Source of the DNA: Kribbella italica | GTDB lineage: Bacteria; Actinomycetota; Actinomycetes; Propionibacteriales; Kribbellaceae | Direction of reading: 5' to 3' | Assembly (NCBI RefSeq): GCF_014205135.1 | Contig: NZ_JACHMY010000001.1 | Coordinates: 4,526,001-4,590,000 of the forward strand | Length of the DNA: 64,000 bases | In this document: positions 58,506 to 64,000 of the stretch, in pieces | How the letters are laid out: each line of letters begins with the position of its first letter | How positions within the stretch are numbered: the first letter of the stretch is position 1 | The notes under the pieces: generated by a model | Told to the model about the DNA's origin: nothing | What the model saw: only the letters and a program-made list of their open reading frames with translations | Database searches by the model: none | Program-made: the position numbers and the translations under genes

Positions 58506-59750
58506 ATGGGCATCCTGAGTCACCCCGATTTCCGCCGCCTGTGGATCGCCGACCTGCTGAGCCAGCTCGGCGCGCGGCTCGGCATGATGGCGATCCCGCT
58601 GCTCGCGGTCCTCACCCTCGACGCCACGACGTTCCAGGTCTCGCTCCTGCGCACCTGTGAGACCGCCGCCTGGCTCGTGCTCGGGCTGTTCGCGGGAGCC
58701 TGGGTCGACCGGATCCGCTGCCTGCCCGTTCTGGTCGCGGCGGATCTCGGGCGTGCGGTCCTGTTCGGGTCGATCCCAGTCGCGGCGGCGTTCGGCGTAC
58801 TGGGTCTGCCGCAGCTGTACGTCGTACTGGCGCTGTCCGGACTCCTGACCGTGCTGTTCGACGTCGCGCACAGCTCCTACCCGCCACGCCTGCTCACGCC
58901 CGACCAGCTCCTGCCGGGCAACGCGCGGCTGGCGGCCAACCACTCCGTCGCAGCCGTCGTCGGCGCGGGAGCGGGCGGCGTACTGGTCCAGTGGCTGTCA
59001 GCCGCGGCCACGATCGGCCTGAACGCCCTCGGCTTCCTCTGGTCGGCCTTCTGGCTCCGCTCCATCCGTACGCCGGAACAGAAGCCACCCGCCCCCGAGC
59101 ACCGCAACCTCCGCCGCGAGATCGCCGAGGGCCTTCGCTACGTCTTCCGCCACCCGTTGCTGCGCCCGCTGGTCCTCACCACGGCGACGACCATGCTCTT
59201 CCAGGCCGCGAACTCGGCCGTGATCATCGTCTTCCTGGTCCGCGAGATCCACCTCTCCCCCGCCACCATCGGCCTGCTCAGCATGATCGGCCTGCTCGGC
59301 GCGATCGCGGCGTCCACGTTCACCGAGCGCCTGAGCCGCTGGATCGGCGACGCCCGCGCCCAGCTCTTCGCCGCGATCGGCCTCGGCATCGCGTTCCTCC
59401 TCCAGCCGCTGACCAATCCCGGCTGGGCGCTCAGCTGGTACGTCGGCTCGACGCTGCTCGCCGCGATCTGCATCATCGTCGGCTACATCCTGCAGGTCAG
59501 CACCCGCCAGCGCGTCTGCCCGCCCGAGCTCCAAGGCCGGGTCAGCGCAACCATGTCCTTCGTCAGCTGGGGAGCCCTCCCCGTCGGCAGCCTGCTCGGC
59601 GGCGCTCTGGGGACCGCCTTCGGCCTCCGCCCCACCCTGTGGATCGCCGGCGCCGCCACCCTGCTGGGCACGAGCTGGCTGATCTTCTCCCCGTTCCGGA
59701 CCCTGCGGACGATCCCGGCGGAGCTGGAGTCGCTCAGGCGTCCCGACTGA
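58506..59750 (+). CDS. MFS exporter
   Basis: A 414-residue, 12-helix major facilitator exporter of the type related to macrolide efflux proteins. The N-terminus MGILSHPDFRRLWIADLLSQLG is typical. The first-to-second-helix loop GLFAGAWVDRIRCLPVLVAADLGRA fits the MFS A motif. Second half helices include PLVLTTATTMLFQAANSAVIIVFLV, LLSMIGLLGAIAASTFTERLSR and LQGRVSATMSFVSWGALPVGSLLGGALG. Substrate unknown. Divergent from the DrrAB-like exporter, with shared palindromic control. Ends by a 17-base overlap with the convergent ABC permease. Confidence 0.92.
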   Translation: MGILSHPDFRRLWIADLLSQLGARLGMMAIPLLAVLTLDATTFQVSLLRTCETAAWLVLGLFAGAWVDRIRCLPVLVAADLGRAVLFGSIPVAAAFGVLGLPQLYVVLALSGLLTVLFDVAHSSYPPRLLTPDQLLPGNARLAANHSVAAVVGAGAGGVLVQWLSAAATIGLNALGFLWSAFWLRSIRTPEQKPPAPEHRNLRREIAEGLRYVFRHPLLRPLVLTTATTMLFQAANSAVIIVFLVREIHLSPATIGLLSMIGLLGAIAASTFTERLSRWIGDARAQLFAAIGLGIAFLLQPLTNPGWALSWYVGSTLLAAICIIVGYILQVSTRQRVCPPELQGRVSATMSFVSWGALPVGSLLGGALGTAFGLRPTLWIAGAATLLGTSWLIFSPFRTLRTIPAELESLRRPD

Positions 59751-60414
59751 CGAAGGCGGCAGCGGCCGCCGTACCGCTGAACAGCACCCACGCCAGCAGG
59801 ACCACCGGGCCGAAGGGCTCTGCATCAGGCGAGTACAACGCCCGGCCTGCCTGGTCGGGCAGCCAGCGCGCATAGTCGGTGACCGTCCCCAGCAGCGGCG
59901 AGGCCACGACGACTCCGACCAGCAGGGCGGTCAGCGCTGGGATCAGTGACCTGATCACGACCGTGACAGCCGCTGCCAGCAACCCCACGAGCACCAGGTA
60001 CGCCGTTGCCCCGGCGATCCACCACAGCGAGGCCCGGACCGGCTCCACTGCCCAGGCGGTCGACACCGCCGCCACCAGCGCGACCACACTCGTCGCAGTC
60101 GTGACAACCAGCTGCGCAACGGCCTTGCCGGCCAGGGAAACGACCCGGTTGGGCACAGCCGTCAGGGTCGTCCTCAGCTCGTGACCGCCGTACTCCGAAG
60201 CCACGCCGACGACGCCCAGCACGATCGACCCCACCTGGAGGAAGCCGACGCTGCCGAGCGCGATCGTCACCGCGTCCGCGGCCGGGTCGGTGGTCGCGGA
60301 CGCGGTGGCCGCTGTCACGCCGACGGCCAGCACCACGGTGACCAGGCTCGTGATCCATGCCGCAGGCAACGTCCGCAGCTTGATCAGCTCGGCCGCGACG
60401 GACTGCCCGATCAT
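59734..60414 (-). CDS. ABC transporter permease subunit (second exporter)
   Basis: A 226-residue ABC-2-like permease. Membrane segments include AAWITSLVTVVLAVGVTAATA, VGSIVLGVVGVASEYGGHELRTTLTAVPNR, AVAQLVVTTATSVVALVAAV and ALTALLVGVVVASPLLG. The EYGGHELRTTLTAVPNR piece is common to this permease type. ATG overlaps the stop of the preceding permease as ATGA. With the two genes upstream it completes an ATPase-permease-permease operon, all by four-base overlaps. Confidence 0.9.
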   Translation of the reverse strand: MIGQSVAAELIKLRTLPAAWITSLVTVVLAVGVTAATASATTDPAADAVTIALGSVGFLQVGSIVLGVVGVASEYGGHELRTTLTAVPNRVVSLAGKAVAQLVVTTATSVVALVAAVSTAWAVEPVRASLWWIAGATAYLVLVGLLAAAVTVVIRSLIPALTALLVGVVVASPLLGTVTDYARWLPDQAGRALYSPDAEPFGPVVLLAWVLFSGTAAAAAFVSRDA

Positions 60415-61187
60415 GCGTCGCGACGGGTCAGTACGACGCCCGCGACCACCAGCAGCGCGACCGCCCACGCCGTCATCACCAGACCGCCGGTGAGTGGAGG
60501 CAGCGCGTCGTCGACGGCAGTGAAGGTCTCGTCGGCGAACAACCGGGTGCCGGCGAGGTCGGGCAGGTACCGGGCCAGCGGCGTGACCTTCCACAGCAGG
60601 AACGAGACCGAAACCACCGTGCCGTTGGTGATCAGCACGATCAGCGGCACGATCCCGCTCCGGGCGAGGACCGTGATCGCCAGCGCCATCAGCGCGGCCA
60701 GGGCGCAGTAGAGTCCGGCGCCGACGAAGCGGCCGACCGGCGTACCGGGTTCCCCTGCGTCGCCGACGATCGCGGAGGCGACGACGAGCGAGATCGACAA
60801 GCTGACCAGCACCGCCAGGACGACGAGCGCCACGACGACGACAGCCTTCGCCGCGAGCGCCGTCCACCGCCGCGGCGTCGCGATCAACGTCGTACTGATC
60901 TGCCGTCCGCCGCCCGCGTCGGTGCTGTTCGCGGTGTACTCGCTGCTGATCACGACGATGCCGAGCACCATCGCACCGGCGGCTCCCAGCGGGACGGCGC
61001 TCAGCGCGGCCTCGGCCGCACTGGTGTACCGGACGCCGTCGGTCCGCCCCGACGCGAGCGCGTCGCGCACGTTGAACGCGTTGAGTACGGCGAGCGCGAT
61101 CGGACCGATCACCGCGACCGCAAGGGCGACGGCCGTCGCGGGCAGGCTCACCGCCTTGCGCAACTCGGCGATCACGAGGTTCGTCAT
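60411..61187 (-). CDS. ABC transporter permease subunit (second exporter)
   Basis: A 258-residue permease paralogous to the downstream one: MTNLVIAELRKAVSLPATAVALAVAVIGPIALAVL, GAMVLGIVVISSEYTANSTDAGGGRQISTTLIATPRRW, and several later helices (VVALVVLAVLVSLSISLVVASAI, AGLYCALAALMALAITVLARSG, TAWAVALLVVAGVVLT). Start overlaps the ATPase stop (ATGA), end overlaps the next permease. The pair would form a heterodimeric channel. Confidence 0.9.
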   Translation of the reverse strand: MTNLVIAELRKAVSLPATAVALAVAVIGPIALAVLNAFNVRDALASGRTDGVRYTSAAEAALSAVPLGAAGAMVLGIVVISSEYTANSTDAGGGRQISTTLIATPRRWTALAAKAVVVVALVVLAVLVSLSISLVVASAIVGDAGEPGTPVGRFVGAGLYCALAALMALAITVLARSGIVPLIVLITNGTVVSVSFLLWKVTPLARYLPDLAGTRLFADETFTAVDDALPPLTGGLVMTAWAVALLVVAGVVLTRRDA

Positions 61188-61909
61188 CGCTGCTCTCCCG
61201 TCCGGCCGGAACGCGTCAGCGCGAAGAAGGCGTCCTCCAGCGACTCGTGCCCGGCGCCGATCTCGGCGCACGGACCGGAGGCCACGATCCGCCCCTCGGC
61301 GAGCACCACGAGATCGTCGGCGAGCTGCGCGACCTCGCTGATCTGGTGACTGGACAGCAGGACCGTTCCGCCCGCCGCCGCATGGTCCTTCAGCAGGCCC
61401 CGCAGCCAGCGGATCCCGTCCGGGTCGAGGCCGTTCGACGGTTCGTCCAGCACCAGCGCCTCGGGCTCGCCGAGCAGTGCGGCCGCGAGCGCGAGGCGGC
61501 GACCCATGCCGAGGGACAATCGGCCGGCCCTGGTCCGCCGGCTGTCCGCGAGCCCGACCTGGTCGAGGACCTCACCGACCCGGTGCTGCGGAATTCCGTT
61601 GCTGCGGGCAACCCACGCCAGGTGCTCGCCGACCCGCCGCGACCGGTGCGCGCCTGATCCGTCCAGGACCGAGCCGACCGTGCGGAGCGGATCACGCAGT
61701 ACGCCGTACGGCCGCCCGCCGATCAGCGCCGTACCGGAGGTCGCTCGATCCAGGCCGAGCAGGATCCGCAGCGTCGAGGACTTGCCCGCGCCGTTCGGGC
61801 CGAGGAAGCCGGTGATCCGGCCGGGCGCGGCCGAGAAACTCACCGCGGACAGCACCAGACGCGAGCCGCGTCGTTTCACGAGTTCGTCGATGGTCAGCAT
61901 GCGATCCAT
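61184..61909 (-). CDS. ABC transporter ATPase (second exporter)
   Basis: A 241-residue ATPase: Walker A GFLGPNGAGKSSTLRILLGL (about 33-52), signature LSLGMGRRLALAAAL, Walker B ALVLDEPSNGLDPDGI, H-loop LLSSHQISEVAQLADDL. C-terminal ESLEDAFFALTRSG is common in such exporters. Two possible ATG starts, 61909 and 61900. It lies divergent from a two-component system, a combination typical of bacitracin/lantibiotic-type envelope stress modules, although the permeases here are ABC-2-like. Confidence 0.93.
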   Translation of the reverse strand: MDRMLTIDELVKRRGSRLVLSAVSFSAAPGRITGFLGPNGAGKSSTLRILLGLDRATSGTALIGGRPYGVLRDPLRTVGSVLDGSGAHRSRRVGEHLAWVARSNGIPQHRVGEVLDQVGLADSRRTRAGRLSLGMGRRLALAAALLGEPEALVLDEPSNGLDPDGIRWLRGLLKDHAAAGGTVLLSSHQISEVAQLADDLVVLAEGRIVASGPCAEIGAGHESLEDAFFALTRSGRTGEQR

Positions 61910-61940
61910 CCCAGCGCCCGCGAGCGTCGACCGGATCGGT

Positions 61941-61977
61941 CCCAGGACCGGACTTCGCCGGTCGGCTCCGTCCTGGG
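61941..61977. promoter_or_regulatory. Inverted repeat between ABC operon and kinase gene
   Basis: CCCAGGAC (61941-61948) and GTCCTGGG (61970-61977) pair perfectly around 21 bases. A third related word CCTGGGTCCG follows at 61987. Located about 30-70 bases upstream of both divergent starts, it is a candidate site for the response regulator encoded downstream. Confidence 0.5.
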
Positions 61978-62031
61978 TCCGTCAGACCTGGGTCCGATGT
62001 CGTCCGGGCCCGCGGAACCTAGACTCGCGGT

Positions 62032-62874
62032 GTGGAGGCTGGCCGACCGACCCGGAGCTCAGGCATCGGCCTGGCCGCCGGGACCGTCGCGGTGCTGCTC
62101 GTCTCCCTGCTGTTCGTCGCCGGTGCTCCGGATCCGGCCACCTTGATCGCCCCGGTCGTCATCACCGCGATCGCGATCGCGGTCTCGGTGTGGGCGGTGA
62201 TCCGCAGCCGCCGGCAGCGGCGCGAGTACGAGGAACGCCTGACCGCGTGGGCCGGCGAGCAGGCGGTCCAGGCCGAACGCCTCCGGATCGCGCGGGACCT
62301 GCACGACCTGGTCTCGCACGGGCTCGGCCTGATCACCATCCGCGCCGCCGTCGCGCGCCGGGCGGGCGCGAATCCGGACTCGGCGCTGACCGACATCGAG
62401 CAGGTCAGCCGCGGGACCACGACCGAGCTGCGGCGGATGCTGAACGTCCTGCGCTCGGCCGACGGCGAGCCGGCGCCGCTCCGGCCCGCGGAGACGCTCG
62501 AGGACCTGCCGGCGATCGTCGACGAAGCCCGCACCGCCGGCCTGCGAGTCACGCTCGACCTGCCGGCGCTCGACGACGTGTCGCCGGGCGCCCAGCTCAC
62601 CGTCTGCGCCGTCGTACGAGAAGCGCTGAACAACACCCTCCGCCACTGCGGCCCGACCCGGGCCCACCTGTCCGTACGACGGGAGGACGGCGTCCTGCTC
62701 ACCTCCTACCGCGACGAAGGCCCGGTCACCGGCTGGTCCGCTCACCAAGGCGGAGGTCACGGGCTCACCGGCCTGCACGAACGCGTCACCGCCCTCGGCG
62801 GCACTTTGGACGCCGGGCCGGATCAAGGCGGCTTCGCGGTCGTCGCACGGCTTCCCGACGGGCCGGCCACATGA
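62032..62874 (+). CDS. NarL-type sensor histidine kinase (HisKA_3)
   Basis: A 280-residue membrane kinase. Two membrane helices (about 12-31 and 37-56) with almost no outer loop, a cytosolic linker, then HisKA_3 with the phospho-acceptor His91 in IARDLHDLVSHGLGLITIRAAVARR. The ATP-binding domain has VREALNNTLRHCGPT (N box), DEGPVTG (D box) and GHGLTGLHERVTALGG (G box). The minimal sensor resembles intramembrane-sensing kinases paired with exporters. GTG start. It is divergent from the ABC operon and overlaps a mini-ORF start (ATGA). Confidence 0.92.
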   Translation: MEAGRPTRSSGIGLAAGTVAVLLVSLLFVAGAPDPATLIAPVVITAIAIAVSVWAVIRSRRQRREYEERLTAWAGEQAVQAERLRIARDLHDLVSHGLGLITIRAAVARRAGANPDSALTDIEQVSRGTTTELRRMLNVLRSADGEPAPLRPAETLEDLPAIVDEARTAGLRVTLDLPALDDVSPGAQLTVCAVVREALNNTLRHCGPTRAHLSVRREDGVLLTSYRDEGPVTGWSAHQGGGHGLTGLHERVTALGGTLDAGPDQGGFAVVARLPDGPAT

Positions 62875-62927
62875 GCACAACGCCGGTCCGCGGCGGCGCG
62901 CGATCTCCCGCCGGGCCGACCCCATGA
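62871..62927 (+). CDS. 18-residue mini-ORF bridging kinase and response regulator
   Basis: The frame MSTTPVRGGARSPAGPTP starts in the kinase stop (ATGA, 62871-62874) and ends in the response-regulator start (ATGA, 62924-62927). Its first seven codons nearly copy those of the regulator (MSATPVR). The surrounding GGGCCGxCCxxATGAGCxC recurs with offset 53. It looks like a duplicated start region kept as a coupling ORF. Confidence 0.55.
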   Translation: MSTTPVRGGARSPAGPTP

Positions 62928-63589
62928 GCGCGACACCGGTCCGCGTGCTGATCGCCGACGACCAGCCTCTCCTGCGGCACAGCCTCGCGCTGCTCATCGA
63001 TGCCACCGACGACCTGACCGTGGTCGGCCAGGCCTCGACCGGGCGCGAGACCGTCCAGCGCGGCCGGGAGCTGCGGCCGGACGTCGTACTGATGGACATC
63101 CGGATGCCCGGCGGCGACGGCATCGAGGCGACCAAGCACCTGACCGAGGACCCCGCGCTGGCGGGCACTCGGGTGCTGGTGCTGAGCATGTTCGAGCTCG
63201 ACGAGTACGTGTACGCCGCGCTCCGGGCGGGGGCCAGCGGGTTCCTGCTCAAGGATGCCGAGCCCGACCAACTGCTCGACGCCGTACGCCGTACGCATCG
63301 CGGCGAGTCCCTCTTCGCCCCACGCATCGTGACGCGGCTCGTCGAGCACTACCTCGACCGGCCGGCGATCCGCCGTTCGCGATCGGTCGACCGGCTCACC
63401 GACCGCGAGACCGAGGTCCTGGTCCAGGTCGCCCGCGGGCTCTCGAACGACGAGATCGCCGCCGTGCTCGGCATCTCGATCAAGACCGTCAAGACCCACA
63501 TCGGCAACCTGCTCGCCAAACTCGCCGCCCGCGACCGCGCGCAGCTCGTCATCACCGCGTACGAGACCGGCCTGGTCTCCGCCGGGTGA
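62924..63589 (+). CDS. NarL/LuxR-type response regulator
   Basis: A 221-residue regulator. The receiver domain (about 5-120) has acidic D12/D13, phospho-acceptor D58 in VVLMDIRMPGGDG, and the conserved Lys in FLLKDAEPDQLL. The LuxR helix-turn-helix (about 150-215) reads LTDRETEVLVQVARGLSNDEIAAVLGISIKTVKTHIGNLLAKLAARDRAQLVI. Its cognate kinase is directly upstream, and the divergent ABC exporter is the likely target. Confidence 0.95.
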   Translation: MSATPVRVLIADDQPLLRHSLALLIDATDDLTVVGQASTGRETVQRGRELRPDVVLMDIRMPGGDGIEATKHLTEDPALAGTRVLVLSMFELDEYVYAALRAGASGFLLKDAEPDQLLDAVRRTHRGESLFAPRIVTRLVEHYLDRPAIRRSRSVDRLTDRETEVLVQVARGLSNDEIAAVLGISIKTVKTHIGNLLAKLAARDRAQLVITAYETGLVSAG

Positions 63590-63610
63590 AGCAGTACGGC
63601 GAGGCGGCGG

Positions 63611-63720
63611 CCGGCAGGACGGCGTCGCGGCCTCCCGGCAGGACGGCGACGCGGCGCGCCCCCAGCGGGACGGCGACGAGACGCCGCAGCAACGCGGCGG
63701 CGCGAGGGGACGCGCCGCCG
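63611..63720. repeat. Short GC repeats and a hairpin between convergent genes
   Basis: CCGGCAGGACGGCG occurs at 63611 and 63635, and a variant CCAGCGGGACGGCG at 63662. A perfect hairpin follows, CGGCGGCGCG (63695-63704) with CGCGCCGCCG (63711-63720), suited to terminate both the response-regulator transcript and the DUF4097 transcript. Confidence 0.75.
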
Positions 63721-63733
63721 TTCGTCGTACGGG

Positions 63734-64000
63734 TCAGTCGGAAGTGATCTGCGCCGTTCCGACCAGGACCTCGACGTCCAGCGCCGCGCGGCCGCGGCCG
63801 ATCTCCACGTCCTTGGACTGGCCGTTGACGGCACCTGCCCAGGTGACGCGGCCGAGCTGGGACTCGGTGTGAACGCGTACGTCGGACCCGCGGCGCAGGT
63901 TGACCGTGGCGGAACCGGACTCGACCCGGACGCGGGAGCGGCCCTTGGTGACCTGGGCGTCCAGGTGCGCGGAACCGGCCTGAACGAGCATGTCGATCGG
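63734..64000 (-). CDS. DUF4097 family protein, C-terminal part
   Basis: The frame is open from the right edge, so the N-terminus is missing. The 89 codons seen encode repeated short beta strands (SAHLDAQVTKGRSRVRVESGSATVNLRRGSDVRVHTESQLGRVTW, then ALDVEVLVGTAQITSD), the right-handed repeat typical of DUF4097/putative adhesins. An ATG at 63991 is internal to the repeat and unlikely to be the start. Convergent with the two-component system. Confidence 0.8.
   Translation of the reverse strand, partial: PIDMLVQAGSAHLDAQVTKGRSRVRVESGSATVNLRRGSDVRVHTESQLGRVTWAGAVNGQSKDVEIGRGRAALDVEVLVGTAQITSD

Overview
The window is a high-GC actinobacterial chromosome segment, most likely from a Kribbella-like member of the Propionibacteriales. 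Supporting signs are Mca (mycothiol metabolism), a Ddn-like putative F420 enzyme, a short cis-prenyltransferase, GTG and TTG starts, and many secreted proteins. The genus is an inference. No tRNA, rRNA, insertion sequence, prophage, CRISPR array or origin was seen.

The housekeeping genes follow, with interruptions, a gene set I recall from Mycobacterium tuberculosis Rv1080c-Rv1112: ychF (left edge), ispH, xseA/xseB, a DUF4245 gene, glpX, fumC, phoH, a cis-prenyltransferase, hemolysin III, a DUF255 thioredoxin-like gene, a small membrane gene, mca, a DUF4307 gene and greA. Accessory genes fill the gaps.

Layout. 0-5 kb: YchF (partial), GNAT, polysaccharide deacetylase, RmuC, and a secreted GH64 beta-1,3-glucanase with a LacI/CebR-like operator. 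5-6 kb: a long non-coding GC-rich degenerate repeat. 6-8.5 kb: ArsR/SRPBCC pair and a SigE-family sigma factor with a membrane partner. 8.7-13.1 kb: ispH and xseAB, separated by a DHFR-like enzyme, a TetR regulator and a HAD-like gene. 13.2-14.9 kb: a TetR-controlled flavodoxin/SMR operon. 15.7-24 kb: nucleotidyltransferase, DUF4245, glpX, a sugar kinase, a lone ABC ATPase, a DUF1707 protein and a class I fumarase. 24-29 kb: a hydrolase with a probable leader peptide, a methyltransferase and class II fumarase. 29-36.8 kb: cell-wall hydrolase, PhoH with a structured leader, cis-prenyltransferase, hemolysin III and a MarR/APH pair. 37-43 kb: two secreted peptidases with near-identical C-terminal domains, and the DUF255 protein.

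43.2-49.7 kb holds the most unusual block: three tightly spaced genes for secreted proteins. They are a two-domain multicopper oxidase, a 1320-residue ThuA/discoidin/sugar-dehydrogenase/PKD/DUF1080 fusion, and a cupredoxin with Ig-like repeats. They look like an extracellular copper-dependent sugar-oxidising system.

50-64 kb: a regulator and aldo/keto reductase pair, CopD, mca, DUF4307, greA flanked by six copies of a palindromic REP-like repeat, a DrrAB-like exporter divergent from an MFS exporter, a second ABC exporter, and a NarL-type two-component system. The ABC and two-component operons each contain a mini-ORF linking two genes by ATGA overlaps. The last gene (DUF4097) runs off the right edge.
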